A program made the translations under genes and the position numbers. This document shows positions 38,537-48,167 of a stretch of 64,000 bases of DNA, piece after piece; the stretch's first letter is position 1; every line of letters begins with the position of its first letter. Origin of the DNA: Thermococcus sp. (GTDB lineage: Archaea > Methanobacteriota_B > Thermococci > Thermococcales > Thermococcaceae); contig JALTBN010000091.1 of the NCBI GenBank assembly GCA_027075325.1, positions 1 through 64,000 on the forward strand. The letters run 5' to 3'. Below the pieces are notes generated by a model. That model saw only the letters and a list, made by a program, of their open reading frames with translations, did not search any database and had not been told where the DNA came from.

Positions 38537-39616
38537 ATGAAGCTCGTTCACGACCCAATACACGGTTATATTGAACTCGACGACTTCGCGGTAAGGCTCG
38601 CCGACACGCCCGAGTTCCAGAGGCTGAGGAGGATAACCCAGCTGGGCTTTGCCTTCCTAGCGTATCCATCAGCGAGGCACACCCGCTTCGAGCACTCCCT
38701 GGGAACTTTCTATCTCGCCAAGAGGATCAGGATGCACAACCCCGACATCGACGAAGGGGTCATCTACGCGGCGCTTCTGCACGACCTTGGCCATTACCCG
38801 TTCTCCCACACACTTGAGGGACTCTTCCCGAGGCACGAGGAGAACACCGTTTGGACAATAAAGCACGGAATCATCGGCGACATCCTCCGGGAGAGATACT
38901 CAGTTTCTGAGTTCTTGGGGCTCATTAAACATCCGGTGGTCAGCGGTGACATAGACGCCGACAGGATGGATTATCTCGTCAGGGACGCATACTATACGGG
39001 GGCGGCTTATGGCGTGGTAGACCTTGAGAGGCTCGTAAGAAACCTTGTCCTTGAGGGAAAAAGGCTTGTAATCGGAGAAAAAGGCCTCATAGCAGCACAA
39101 AACCTCCTTCTGGCGAGGGCAATGATGTACCCGACAGTATATTTCCATCACACGGCAAAAATAGCGGAGAGGATGCTCCAGGAAGCTGTCAGGATAGAGG
39201 GAGTAACCCTCGAAGAGATTCGCCTGATGGATGAGGTGGACCTCGTCTCAAGGCTGAGGAGCAGCGAAAAACCGGAGGTTGCGGAGCTCATGCGGGCAAT
39301 AGACGACAGGATGCTCTACAAGCGGGCCTACTGCTCCCGGACAGAACTCGGTTCAGGAGCCCTCAAAGAACTTAAGAACGCCCTCAGAGATGAATTCGGC
39401 CACCTTGCACTCCTGGACTATCCGCCGAAGCCCAAGTACGAGGAGAGGAACGCCTTTGTTAGGACATGCGACGGGCTTAAGAGGCTCAGCGAGGTCTCAC
39501 CCTTAGTTAGATCCCTGGTAGAGATGAAGGACGTCCACTGGAGATGGTGCGTCTACGCGAGAAAGGACGTAATGGATGCGGTAAGTGAGTATGTTTCAGA
39601 TTTCCAAAACCCTTAA
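38537..39616 (+). CDS. HD domain phosphohydrolase (COG1078, dNTPase-like)
   Basis: A 359-residue protein with the HD metal site: HTRFEHSLGTFYLAKR, AALLHDLGHYPFSHTLEG and DIDADRMDYLVRDAYYTG. Proteins of this group resemble SAMHD1 and bacterial dGTPases and remove triphosphate from dNTPs. ATG 38537 follows ggtgggagc and is 16 bases from mptA, so cotranscription is likely. Confidence 0.88.
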   Translation: MKLVHDPIHGYIELDDFAVRLADTPEFQRLRRITQLGFAFLAYPSARHTRFEHSLGTFYLAKRIRMHNPDIDEGVIYAALLHDLGHYPFSHTLEGLFPRHEENTVWTIKHGIIGDILRERYSVSEFLGLIKHPVVSGDIDADRMDYLVRDAYYTGAAYGVVDLERLVRNLVLEGKRLVIGEKGLIAAQNLLLARAMMYPTVYFHHTAKIAERMLQEAVRIEGVTLEEIRLMDEVDLVSRLRSSEKPEVAELMRAIDDRMLYKRAYCSRTELGSGALKELKNALRDEFGHLALLDYPPKPKYEERNAFVRTCDGLKRLSEVSPLVRSLVEMKDVHWRWCVYARKDVMDAVSEYVSDFQNP

Positions 39617-39659
39617 GTACTTCAAATGTACACCCCATCCACCGATTTTAAACCGGGAA

Positions 39660-39672
39660 AAGCTTTATAACC
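39660..39672 (+). promoter_or_regulatory. EF-2 promoter TATA element
   Basis: aagctttataacc fits the archaeal TATA consensus and its preceding purines fit a TFB site. The transcript would begin near 39690, leaving a leader of about 35 bases with gataggtggtg as the ribosome site. Confidence 0.55.
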
Positions 39673-39724
39673 GCACCTTTTAAGTTAAGCCGACAAGCTC
39701 ATTTAAAGGGATAGGTGGTGTCTT

Positions 39725-41923
39725 ATGGGAAGAAGGGAAGAGATGATTGAGAAGATTAAGGAGCTGATGACCCAGCCTGAGAGGATCAGGAACATGGGTA
39801 TCGCCGCTCATATTGACCACGGTAAGACGACTCTGAGCGACAACCTGCTCGCTGGAGCCGGAATGATCAGTGAGGAGCTCGCCGGAAAGCAGCTCGTTCT
39901 CGACTTCGACGAGCAGGAGCAGGCGAGAGGAATAACCATCAACTCGGCCAACGTTTCGATGGTTCACAACTACGATGGCAGCGACTACCTCATCAACCTC
40001 ATCGACACTCCGGGCCACGTTGACTTCGGCGGTGACGTTACGAGGGCCATGCGTGCCATCGACGGTGCGATTATAGTCGTTGACGCCGTTGAAGGGGTAA
40101 TGCCACAGACCGAGACCGTCCTCAGGCAAGCTTTGAGAGAGTACGTCAAACCCGTCCTCTTCATCAACAAGGTTGACCGCCTTATAAAGGAGCTCAAGCT
40201 TGGTCCACAGGATATACTCAACCGATTTGCCAAGGTTATTACCGACGTCAACAGGCTCATCAAGAAGTACGCCCCCAAGGAGTTCAGGAACGAGTGGCTG
40301 GTCAAGGTTGAGGACGGAAGCGTTGCCTTCGGCAGTGCCTACTACAACTGGGCGCTCAGCGTTCCGTACATGAAGAAGACCGGCGTTTCATTCAAGGATA
40401 TCGTTGAGCTCACCAACAGCGGCGACCTCAAGACCCTCAGGAAGAAGGCCCCACTCCACGTCGTGGTTCTCGATATGGTCGTCAAGCACCTTCCGAACCC
40501 GCTCCAGGCCCAGAAGTACAGGATCCCTCACCTCTGGAGGGGAGATGTCAACAGTGATATCGGACAGGCCATGATGAAGTGCGACCCGAAGGGCCCAATG
40601 ACCATGGTCGTCACCAAGATAATCCTCGACAAGCACGCCGGTGAGGTCGCCACTGGGCGTGTCTGGAGCGGTACCGTTAAGACCGGCCAGGAGGTCTACC
40701 TCATCAGTGCCAAGAGGAAGGCCAGGATCCAGCAGGTCGGTATCTACATGGGTCCCGAGAGGATAAACATAGAGGCGGTTCCGGCGGGGAACATAGTCGC
40801 CGTTACCGGTCTGCGCGATGCCATGGCCGGTGAAACGGTTTCACAGATGGAGATAGAGCCGTTTGAAGCCCTCCACTACGCGAGCGAGCCGGTCGTCACC
40901 GTTGCCATCGAGGCCAAGAACGTCAAGGACCTTCCAAAGCTCGTTACCGCCCTCAGGGAACTCGCCAAGGAGGACCCGACACTCCACGTCAAGATAGACG
41001 AGGAAACCGGCCAGCACCTCCTCAGCGGTATGGGTGAGCTCCACCTTGAGGTCAAACTCGTCAAACTCAAGGAGGACTGGAAGCTTGAGGTTGACGTTAG
41101 TGAGCCCATAGTTGTCTACCGCGAGAGCGTCAGCAGGCAGAGCCCGATCGTTGAGGGCAAGTCACCCAACAAGCACAACAGGTTCTACATCACCGTCGAG
41201 CCTCTTCCCGATGAGATCTACGAGGCTATACACGAGGGCGAGATACCAGAGGGCAGGCCCAAGAACCCGAAGGAGGTCGCCAAGAAGCTCGCCGAGCTCG
41301 GCATGGACTACGAGGTTGCCAAGGGAATAGTGGATGTTTACCAGGGCAACATATTCCTCGACAACACCAAGGGTATCCAGTACCTCAACGAGGTCATGGA
41401 CCTCCTCGTCGATGGCTTCCACCAGGCTATGGACGAGGGTCCGCTCGCCAAGGAGCCCGTCATGAAGGTCATGGTTCGCCTGCACGATGCCAAGATCCAC
41501 GAGGACAACGTCCACCGCGGCCCGGCCCAGATCTATCCTGCCATCAGGACCGCCATCCACTGCGCCATGATGAAGGCCAACCCCATACTCTATGAGCCGT
41601 ACCAGAAGGTCATCATCAACCTCCCGTACGAGTACATGGGTGCCGCCAGCAGGGAGATCAACCAGAGGCGCGGCCAGCTCATCGACATGAGGCAGGAAGG
41701 CGAGGTCATGATCATCATCGCCGAGGCGCCGGTCGCCGAGATGTTCGGATTCGCCGGTGCCATCCGTGGAGCGACCAGCGGAAGGGCTCTCTGGAGCACC
41801 GAGCACGCCGGCTTCAAGCGCGTTCCGGGAGAGCTGGCGGTCAACATAATAAGGCAGATACGCCAGAGAAAAGGTCTCGATCCGAACCCGCCGAAGGAGC
41901 AGGATGTCTGCCCGCAGCAGTGA
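39725..41923 (+). CDS. fusA: Translation elongation factor EF-2
   Basis: The translocation GTPase has 732 residues. G1 is AHIDHGKT, G2 RGITI, G3 DTPGHVDF and G4 NKVDR. The C-terminal domain carries the diphthamide loop, with histidine in [18 protein letters not shown], the modified His lying in this loop. The Dph2 needed for diphthamide is in this window at 52649. Codon use is strongly biased to the common C-ending codons, as expected for a highly expressed gene. Confidence 0.97.
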   Translation: MGRREEMIEKIKELMTQPERIRNMGIAAHIDHGKTTLSDNLLAGAGMISEELAGKQLVLDFDEQEQARGITINSANVSMVHNYDGSDYLINLIDTPGHVDFGGDVTRAMRAIDGAIIVVDAVEGVMPQTETVLRQALREYVKPVLFINKVDRLIKELKLGPQDILNRFAKVITDVNRLIKKYAPKEFRNEWLVKVEDGSVAFGSAYYNWALSVPYMKKTGVSFKDIVELTNSGDLKTLRKKAPLHVVVLDMVVKHLPNPLQAQKYRIPHLWRGDVNSDIGQAMMKCDPKGPMTMVVTKIILDKHAGEVATGRVWSGTVKTGQEVYLISAKRKARIQQVGIYMGPERINIEAVPAGNIVAVTGLRDAMAGETVSQMEIEPFEALHYASEPVVTVAIEAKNVKDLPKLVTALRELAKEDPTLHVKIDEETGQHLLSGMGELHLEVKLVKLKEDWKLEVDVSEPIVVYRESVSRQSPIVEGKSPNKHNRFYITVEPLPDEIYEAIHEGEIPEGRPKNPKEVAKKLAELGMDYEVAKGIVDVYQGNIFLDNTKGIQYLNEVMDLLVDGFHQAMDEGPLAKEPVMKVMVRLHDAKIHEDNVHRGPAQIYPAIRTAIHCAMMKANPILYEPYQKVIINLPYEYMGAASREINQRRGQLIDMRQEGEVMIIIAEAPVAEMFGFAGAIRGATSGRALWSTEHAGFKRVPGELAVNIIRQIRQRKGLDPNPPKEQDVCPQQ

Positions 41924-41943
41924 GGGCCTTCTGCCCTTCTTTT
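41924..41943 (+). terminator. Terminator after EF-2
   Basis: GGGC-cttct-GCCC starts next to the stop codon and is followed by ttcttttc. A T-rich tract after a short hairpin suits archaeal transcription termination. Confidence 0.45.
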
Positions 41944-42003
41944 CTAGGTCTTATTTCCCAGACTACCAAAACGTTTTAACCCCCTTAAATCGTACCCCCT
42001 GCC

Positions 42004-42534
42004 ATGAAAACTTGGCTGAAAGTTGGGGGGACCCTGCTCCTGGGTGTTCTTGTTCTAGGACTCTTTGCCTTCCACAGTTCTGAGAGCGTCGTGTACAAAC
42101 ACCGTCACTACATCTACTGGGACCCGATGGGACTCAAGGAGACAGTTGAATGCGGCTCGGGCAGTATAAACGAGACCCTGATGAAAGAAGTGGAGAACCT
42201 TGACCCTTCAAAGTGGGATCTGAGGATTACCACGGTTGGGGACCTAGTCATAAAAAGATTCAGCCGGAGCTACCTCTCCCGCGACGAGGTCAAGAGAACG
42301 ACGATAACAATAACCGTGGTAACCAGGAACGGGAAACTAATCGCATTCTCGAACGTTACGCGAACGTTCCCTGGTCCCGGGGCGTACAGAGAGGTATGTA
42401 CGACATCAGAGAACGGCACCACCACATGCACAAAGACCCCAGTTGTCTTGGATATAGACAGTGAACTGGGCGATGAGTTCACGTTCTACTATTCGACCGG
42501 GGATTTCCCGGAGGAATGCCGTGGAGAATCCTGA
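42004..42534 (+). CDS. Secreted or membrane-anchored hypothetical protein
   Basis: The 176-residue product starts with a signal or anchor sequence (LKVGGTLLLGVLVLGLFAF) and continues as a hydrophilic domain with four cysteines (VECGSGS, EVCTTSENGTTTCTKTP, EECRGES) that could form disulfides outside the cell. ETFT-like and NGT sequons suggest glycosylation. I do not recognise the family. It lies between the EF-2 and EF-1 alpha genes but seems unrelated to translation. Confidence 0.6.
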   Translation: MKTWLKVGGTLLLGVLVLGLFAFHSSESVVYKHRHYIYWDPMGLKETVECGSGSINETLMKEVENLDPSKWDLRITTVGDLVIKRFSRSYLSRDEVKRTTITITVVTRNGKLIAFSNVTRTFPGPGAYREVCTTSENGTTTCTKTPVVLDIDSELGDEFTFYYSTGDFPEECRGES

Positions 42535-42587
42535 GTTACCAAAGGGCGTTTAGTTAAGTTTTTAAACCTGTCCCGCTAGTTAAGGAC

Positions 42588-42650
42588 GGAACTCGTGAGG
42601 TCCTCCCTTAAGGGGCAGGTTTCCTGCCAGAGAGGACCGAGGTTCGAAAG
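42588..42650 (+). ncRNA. Putative kink-turn small RNA upstream of EF-1 alpha
   Basis: A TATA box gtttttaaacc at 42558-42568 predicts a transcript start near 42588. From there the RNA folds as GAACU/GGUUC (42589-42593 with 42641-42645), a three-base bulge CGU, tandem GA/GA pairs, GGUCCUC/GAGGACC (42599-42605 with 42632-42638), an internal loop, and GGCAGG-UUU-CCUGCC (42614-42628). The stem, three-base bulge and GA/GA set is the kink-turn bound by L7Ae. It ends before the EF-1 alpha TATA (42651-42660). Neither C/D boxes nor a clear ACA are seen. Confidence 0.5.
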
Positions 42651-42706
42651 ATTTAAAAAGCCATCCTAGTCAATGAGGCTAGACCAAAATTTGGAGGTGT
42701 TTGAAA

Positions 42707-43993
42707 ATGGCTAAGGAGAAGCCACACATTAACATTGTCTTTATCGGACACGTCGACCACGGTAAGAGCACTACCGTCGGAAGGCTCCTGTTCGACAGCC
42801 AGAACATCCCGGAGAACATCATCCAGAAGTTCGAGCAGATGGGTGAGAAGGGTAAGTCCTTCAAGTTCGCCTGGGTCATGGACAGGCTCAAGGAGGAGCG
42901 CGAGCGCGGTATCACCATCGACGTCGCCCACACCAAGTTCGAGACCCCGCACAGGTACATCACCATCATCGACGCTCCGGGTCATAGGGACTTCGTTAAG
43001 AACATGATCACCGGTGCCAGCCAGGCCGACGCTGCCGTTCTCGTCGTCGCCGCCACCGATGGCGTCATGCCCCAGACCAAGGAGCACGCCTTCCTTGCCA
43101 GGACCCTCGGTATCAACCACATGATCGTTAGCATCAACAAGATGGACATGGTCAACTACGACGAGAAGAAGTTTAAGCAGGTTGCCGACCAGGTCAAGAA
43201 GCTCCTCATGATGCTCGGCTACAAGGACGTCCAGATCATCCCGACCAGCGCTTGGAACGGTGACAACATCGTCAAGAAGAGCGACAAGATGCCCTGGTAC
43301 AACGGCCCGACCCTTTTCGAGGCCCTCGACCAGATTCCGGAGCCGCCGAAGCCGACCGACAAGCCGCTCCGCATCCCGATCCAGGACGTCTACTCAATTA
43401 AGGGTGTCGGTACCGTCCCGGTCGGCCGTGTCGAGACCGGTGTCCTCAAGGTCGGTGACGTCGTCATCTTCGAGCCGGCTTCAACGATCTTCCACAAGGC
43501 CATCCAGGGTGAGGTCAAGAGCATCGAGATGCACCACGAGCCGATGCAGGAAGCCTATCCAGGTGACAACATCGGATTCAACGTCCGCGGTGTTGGCAAG
43601 AACGACATAAAGCGCGGTGACGTTGCCGGGCACACCACCAACCCGCCGACCGTCGTCAGGCAGAAGGACACCTTCAAGGCTCAGATCATCGTCCTCAACC
43701 ACCCGACTGCAATAACCGTCGGCTACACCCCGGTTCTCCACGCACACACCCTCCAGGTCGCCGTCAAGTTCGAGCAGCTCCTTGCCAAGCTCGACCCGAG
43801 AACCGGTAACGTCGTCGAGGAGAACCCGCAGTTCATCAAGACCGGTGACTCGGCCATCGTCGTCCTCAGGCCGACCAAGCCGATGGTCATCGAGCCGGTC
43901 AAGGAGATCCCGCAGATGGGCAGGTTCGCCATCCGTGACATGGGCCAGACCGTAGCTGCGGGTATGGTCATATCCATCCAGAAGGGCGAGTGA
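42707..43993 (+). CDS. tuf: Translation elongation factor EF-1 alpha
   Basis: The GTPase that delivers aminoacyl-tRNA has 428 residues from ATG 42707, after ggaggtgtttgaaa. G1 is [10 protein letters not shown]2 RGITID, G3 DAPGHRDF, and G4 NKMD; two beta-barrel domains follow. Codon use is extremely biased. It is followed 50 bases later by S10, and then tRNA-Ser, a common Thermococcales arrangement. Confidence 0.97.
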   Translation: MAKEKPHINIVFIGHVDHGKSTTVGRLLFDSQNIPENIIQKFEQMGEKGKSFKFAWVMDRLKEERERGITIDVAHTKFETPHRYITIIDAPGHRDFVKNMITGASQADAAVLVVAATDGVMPQTKEHAFLARTLGINHMIVSINKMDMVNYDEKKFKQVADQVKKLLMMLGYKDVQIIPTSAWNGDNIVKKSDKMPWYNGPTLFEALDQIPEPPKPTDKPLRIPIQDVYSIKGVGTVPVGRVETGVLKVGDVVIFEPASTIFHKAIQGEVKSIEMHHEPMQEAYPGDNIGFNVRGVGKNDIKRGDVAGHTTNPPTVVRQKDTFKAQIIVLNHPTAITVGYTPVLHAHTLQVAVKFEQLLAKLDPRTGNVVEENPQFIKTGDSAIVVLRPTKPMVIEPVKEIPQMGRFAIRDMGQTVAAGMVISIQKGE

Positions 43994-44043
43994 AGCCCTT
44001 CTCTGACCTTTCCTTTACTTCCTGAACCTTAGGAGGGACGGAA

Positions 44044-44352
44044 ATGCAGAAGGCAAGGATTAAGCTCGCGAGCACGGACATTAAGGCCCTCAACGAGGTC
44101 ACCGACCAGATCAAGCAGATCGCCGAGAGGACCGGCGTCAGGATGAGCGGCCCGATACCGCTCCCGACCAAGAGGATTAGGATCACCACCAGAAAGAGCC
44201 CCGACGGAGAGGGTACTGCAACCTTCGACAGGTTCGAGCTCCGCGTCCACAAGAGGCTCGTCGACATCGAGGCCGACGAAAGGGCCATGCGCCAGATCAT
44301 GCGCATCCGCGTCCCTGAGGACGTCACCATCGAGATCGAGCTCATCTCCTGA
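44044..44352 (+). CDS. rpsJ: 30S ribosomal protein S10
   Basis: The 102-residue small-subunit protein (eukaryotic uS10/S20) contains [21 protein letters not shown] and [20 protein letters not shown], both diagnostic. Start ATG 44044 with aggagggacggaa. It is cotranscribed with EF-1 alpha and probably with the tRNA gene that begins 16 bases later. Confidence 0.97.
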   Translation: MQKARIKLASTDIKALNEVTDQIKQIAERTGVRMSGPIPLPTKRIRITTRKSPDGEGTATFDRFELRVHKRLVDIEADERAMRQIMRIRVPEDVTIEIELIS

Positions 44353-44368
44353 TTCCTCTCATTTATGC

Positions 44369-44455
44369 GCCGGGGTAGCCTAGCCTGGGAAGGCGCTGGC
44401 CTGGAGAGCCAGTGGGCACTTGCCCACCAGGGTTCAAATCCCTGCCCCGGCGCCA
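44369..44455 (+). tRNA. tRNA-Ser (anticodon GGA)
   Basis: The acceptor stem pairs GCCGGGG (44369-44375) with CCCCGGC (44445-44451). The anticodon arm is CTGGC-CTGGAGA-GCCAG, with GGA in the loop, which reads UCC and UCU serine codons. A long variable arm (TGGGCACTTGCCCA) marks a class II tRNA. The T arm is CAGGG-TTCAAAT-CCCTG. CCA is encoded. No intron. Confidence 0.97.
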
Positions 44456-44690
44456 AAACCCTTCTGAAGGATGTCCCACAGATCGGGCTACCCAGAAGCA
44501 CCCGATAACGCTCATTTTAACCCATTCAGGGATCAAAAAGTTCATTAAAGAAATTGCTTTTTTCAAGTCGGTTCTTGGTTAATATAAAGAAGCAGGGGGC
44601 GCTTTTTCAGAAAACTTTATAACCCTGTCCCACTACTCTCTCTGTACAGATTAGTACTGGCGAACATGATTGTTCATTGGGGTGAGTGAG

Positions 44691-45956
44691 ATGGAAGAAA
44701 AAGCAAAAAAACTTGAGAAGAAGCTTGCCGCTGAGCCCCTTAACTTTGAGTCATTTTTCTCCAAAAAAGCGATGGCGATGAAAGCATCGGAAGTCAGGGA
44801 ACTTTTAAAGCTCGTTGAAGCGGGTGACGTTATAAGTTTGGCCGGGGGACTTCCCGCCCCTGAGACATTCCCCGTTGATATCATAAAGGACATAACCGCA
44901 GAAGTCCTTGAGAAGCACGCCGACAAGGCCCTCCAGTACGGCACAACCAAAGGGTTCACGCCCCTGCGTCTTGCCCTCGCGAGATGGATGGAAAAGCGCT
45001 ATGAGATACCGATGAGCAAAGTCGAAATAATGACCGTCGCCGGCTCCCAGCAGGCTTTAGACCTAATCGGTAGGGTATTCATAAATCCAGGAGACGTTAT
45101 AGCGGTTGAGGGACCAACATACCTCGCTGCAATTCAGGCATTCAAGTACTACGACCCCGAGTTCGTCTCCATACCCATGGATGACAACGGGATGATAGTG
45201 GACGTCCTCGAAGAGAAGCTGGCCGAGCTTAAGCGCGAGGGAAAGAGGCTCAAAGTCCTCTACACTGTCTCAACGTTTCAGAACCCAATGGGTGTCACGA
45301 TGAGCGTTGACAGAAGAAAGAGGCTCGTGGAACTGGCTGACGAATATGATTTCCTTATAGTGGAAGACGGACCATACAGTGAACTCCGCTATTCAGGGGA
45401 GCCCATCCTCCCCATAAAACACTTCGACGACTCAGGCAGGGTCATATACCTCGGAACATTCTCAAAGATACTCGCCCCTGGATTCAGGATTGGGTGGGTG
45501 GCCGCTCATCCGCACCTAATAAGGAAGATGGAGATAGCGAAGCAGAGCATCGACCTCTGTACCAATATGCTCGGTCAGGTGATTGCCTGGAAATATGTGG
45601 AGGACGGGCACCTGGACAGGCACATACCTGAGATCGTTGAGTTTTACAAACCACGGCGCGATGCAATGCTGGAGGCCCTTGAGGAGTACATGCCGGAAGG
45701 GGTCAGGTGGACAAAGCCGGATGGAGGAATGTTCATCTGGGTAACCCTGCCCGAGGGAATAGACACCAAACTGATGATGGAAAAGGCAGTGGCAAAAGGC
45801 GTGGCGTACGTACCTGGAGAGGCGTTCTTTACCCATAGAGAAGTTAAGAACGCCATGAGGCTCAACTTCACGTACGTTCCAGAAGAGAAGATACGTGAGG
45901 GTGTCAAGAGGCTTGCCGAGGTTGTGGAAGAGGAATTAAAAAGGTTAAAGGGCTGA
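44691..45956 (+). CDS. PLP-dependent aminotransferase (class I/II, aromatic/2-aminoadipate type)
   Basis: From ATG 44691, after ggggtgagtgag, the product has 421 residues. Substrate-binding ISLAGGLPAPETFP, cofactor region AGSQQALDLIGR, the NP of TFQNPMG, the Asp of IVEDGPY and the PLP lysine in LGTFSKILAPGFRIGW are visible. Thermococcales homologs transaminate aromatic amino acids and others with 2-oxoglutarate. It would feed aryl pyruvates to indolepyruvate oxidoreductase (IorA at 3626), a plausible link. TATA is actttataacc near 44613. Confidence 0.9.
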   Translation: MEEKAKKLEKKLAAEPLNFESFFSKKAMAMKASEVRELLKLVEAGDVISLAGGLPAPETFPVDIIKDITAEVLEKHADKALQYGTTKGFTPLRLALARWMEKRYEIPMSKVEIMTVAGSQQALDLIGRVFINPGDVIAVEGPTYLAAIQAFKYYDPEFVSIPMDDNGMIVDVLEEKLAELKREGKRLKVLYTVSTFQNPMGVTMSVDRRKRLVELADEYDFLIVEDGPYSELRYSGEPILPIKHFDDSGRVIYLGTFSKILAPGFRIGWVAAHPHLIRKMEIAKQSIDLCTNMLGQVIAWKYVEDGHLDRHIPEIVEFYKPRRDAMLEALEEYMPEGVRWTKPDGGMFIWVTLPEGIDTKLMMEKAVAKGVAYVPGEAFFTHREVKNAMRLNFTYVPEEKIREGVKRLAEVVEEELKRLKG

Positions 45957-46042
45957 AAAGGCCGCCCTTTTTTTCATCCCCCACATTTACCTCGCTCCAA
46001 ACGTTTTTATACAGAATCGTCCATTTCTTCCCGGTGGTGACA

Positions 46043-46813
46043 GTGAAACCCCTCATTGGAATCATAACGGGAAATGAAAAGGGAATCGACCTATCAGAAA
46101 TCTCCAGACAGTTTCTGGTTGTGCGGAGAGCAGGGGGCATTCCTGCGGCTTTTGACACCTCAGGTGATCCCCTGGACATCGTGAAAGTTGTCGATGGAAT
46201 AGTGCTCACGGACGGCCCGGACGTCCACCCGTACTTCTATGGTGAAGACCCCAGCCCGTACCTTGGAAACGTCAACTACAACCGGGACAAGTTCGAGATA
46301 GAGCTCTTTAAAAATGCCCTTAAAATGGAGGTTCCAGTCCTAGGAATAAGCCGGGGAATGCACATAATGAACGTTGCCACAGGAGGAAACCTCTACCAGG
46401 ACCTCGCGAAGGAGATACCCAAGGCTATAAAACATGACTGGGACATTGGCAACACCAGTCCGTTCCAGCGGCTCCACAGCATAAGACTGAAGACGTCCAC
46501 TCACCTTTATGAGAGCCTGAAAGACAGCCTGAGCGTATCGAGCACGAACGAGGTCTTCCTCCAGGTCAACAGCTTTCACCACCAGGGCATAAAAAGGGTT
46601 GGGGAGGGTTTTAAACCAGTTGCATTCTCAATAGATGGAATCCCAGAGGCAATCGAGATGGATGAGGGGTTTTACATCGGAGTTCAGTGGCGGCCAGAAT
46701 ACCTGGATGAGATGGAGGGCCTCTACAAAGCGTTCATCGAGGCGGCCAGGGAGAGCCAGCGCCGCCGCATAAACAGGGAGAACATAGAGCTGGAAGAACC
46801 ATCGGAGAGCTAA
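46043..46813 (+). CDS. GATase class I-fold protein (gamma-glutamyl hydrolase-like), triad degraded
   Basis: The 256-residue protein resembles the PuuD/peptidase C26 group that hydrolyses gamma-glutamyl amides. The nucleophile Cys of the usual GICRGMQ is Ser (AGC at 46349-46351) in VLGISRGMHIMN, and the His of the usual GVQWHPE is Arg in GVQWRPEYLD; only Glu is kept. Classical catalysis is therefore unlikely. Start GTG 46043 has ggtggtgac before it; longer starts at 46034 and 46037 exist. It overlaps the radical SAM gene by four bases at 3' ends. Confidence 0.78.
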   Translation: MKPLIGIITGNEKGIDLSEISRQFLVVRRAGGIPAAFDTSGDPLDIVKVVDGIVLTDGPDVHPYFYGEDPSPYLGNVNYNRDKFEIELFKNALKMEVPVLGISRGMHIMNVATGGNLYQDLAKEIPKAIKHDWDIGNTSPFQRLHSIRLKTSTHLYESLKDSLSVSSTNEVFLQVNSFHHQGIKRVGEGFKPVAFSIDGIPEAIEMDEGFYIGVQWRPEYLDEMEGLYKAFIEAARESQRRRINRENIELEEPSES

Positions 46814-47649
46814 GGGACCAGATGAGAGCCATCACACGTTGGAAACGAGCGATAGCCTTCCCGACACGAACCAAACGTGATTCCCTTCTTCAGGATTTTT
46901 TCTTCCGCTTCCTCCAGGATTTTGAGCCTGAACTTCCGCGGCAGATAGTAGTAGCCGCCTATCCGTTCCCCCCTTTCGTAGAGCGGCCACAGCTTTCCCA
47001 TAAACTCGGGGAACTTGGCGAACATCCTCCTCTTGGAATCCGGCCGGAGCTTTAGCGTGGAGACCGTTATGTGGCTCACGAAGCCCAGGGCGTCGAGCGT
47101 CTCGTCAAAGTCCTCCCACGTGTAGAACGGGATTATGGGGTCGATGCGCGCGTAAACTGGAATTCCAGCTTCATTCGCCTTCTTAAGCGCCCGAATCCTT
47201 GCCTTTGGGGATGGCGCGTTTGGTTCGAGCAGCTTCGCCTTCCTCTCGTCCACGGTCGTCACGGTTATCCCGATGGCACACTTGAGCTCGCTTAGTATAT
47301 CAAGGTCGCGCTCGAATACATCGGATTTCGTGAGAAGAAGACAGCGGACGCCGTATCCCCTGAAGAGCTCCAGCACCTTCCGCGTTATTCCCAGCTTGCG
47401 CTCGACCGTTGGATATGGATCGGAGGAGTAGGAGAGCGCTATGATGTAGCGTTTGTCGAACTTTCTCAGCTCCCTCTCAAGCTTTGGCAAAAGGTTATCC
47501 TTGGTTCTCACTCGGAAGGCATTCGGGATGTAGCTTGTGATATAGCAGTAGACGCACGCGTGGTCGCAGCCGGTATAGACGTTCAGCGTGTACTTGAAGG
47601 GGCAGGTGCAGAGCTTCGCCTTCCAGGGGTCGAAGGGCCGTATGTACAT
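46810..47649 (-). CDS. Radical SAM protein (SplB/COG1533-like)
   Basis: A 279-residue radical SAM enzyme with cluster motif CDHACVYCY near the start (about 29-37). It looks like COG1533, the group named after spore photoproduct lyase, whose archaeal members have unknown substrates. Other family-like parts are IALSYSSDPYPTVER, LLTKSDVFERDLDIL and RIDPIIPFYT. The end carries a possible second cysteine pair (GSCREGYRSFPTCDGSH). No neighbouring gene explains its substrate. Confidence 0.85.
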   Translation of the reverse strand: MYIRPFDPWKAKLCTCPFKYTLNVYTGCDHACVYCYITSYIPNAFRVRTKDNLLPKLERELRKFDKRYIIALSYSSDPYPTVERKLGITRKVLELFRGYGVRCLLLTKSDVFERDLDILSELKCAIGITVTTVDERKAKLLEPNAPSPKARIRALKKANEAGIPVYARIDPIIPFYTWEDFDETLDALGFVSHITVSTLKLRPDSKRRMFAKFPEFMGKLWPLYERGERIGGYYYLPRKFRLKILEEAEEKILKKGITFGSCREGYRSFPTCDGSHLVP

Positions 47650-47708
47650 ACTCTCAGATTAGGAAACCCATTTAAATGCCTTCCCCGATTTTCTGTGGTG
47701 GTTGATCG

Positions 47709-48119
47709 ATGGCCGAAGAGGTTAGGGGAAGGGTTGAATGGTTTAAAGATTACCAGTTCATAGGAAAGATAGAGAGCGACAGCTGCTCCGTCATCCTCGG
47801 TGAGGGCGGTATAAGCCCCATGAAGCTCCTGCTTTTGAGCGTCGCAGGGTGCACAGCCTACGATGTAGTTACGATACTTCAGAAGATGCGCGAGCCGATT
47901 AAAGGATTGGAGGTCGAGATAAGCGGCGAGAGGCGCGAGGAGCACCCGAGGATTTACAATAGGGTTCACCTGCACTACAGGATACACGGCAGGGTAAAGG
48001 AGGAGAAGGCCAAGAGGGCGATAGAGCTGAGTCAGGACAAGTACTGTTCCGCGAGTGCCCACGTGAAACTCAGCGGGACAGAGCTGACCTACTCCTTTGA
48101 GATAATCCAGGACGAATGA
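47709..48119 (+). CDS. OsmC/Ohr family peroxiredoxin-like protein
   Basis: The 136-residue protein keeps both redox cysteines of the family: the peroxidatic Cys in LLLSVAGCTAYDVV and the resolving Cys in SQDKYCSASAHV. Such proteins reduce organic hydroperoxides. A catttaaatg TATA-like element precedes it. Start ATG 47709 is the only plausible one. Confidence 0.88.
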   Translation: MAEEVRGRVEWFKDYQFIGKIESDSCSVILGEGGISPMKLLLLSVAGCTAYDVVTILQKMREPIKGLEVEISGERREEHPRIYNRVHLHYRIHGRVKEEKAKRAIELSQDKYCSASAHVKLSGTELTYSFEIIQDE

Positions 48120-48167
48120 GGGACTAACTTTTTAACCCCTTCTTTTCCGGCCTGAATGGGTGATTGA

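Noticed and set aside
41162..41806. 214-residue minus-strand ORF opposite EF-2
   Set aside because: Shadow frame caused by strong codon bias in EF-2; no motif.
42588..42650. Calling the kink-turn RNA an H/ACA guide
   Set aside because: There is no clear ACA or ANA tail at the right distance and the kink-turn sits at the base, not above a pocket.
44470..44546. 24-codon ATG frame after tRNA-Ser
   Set aside because: No ribosome site, no conservation clue, and low coding character.
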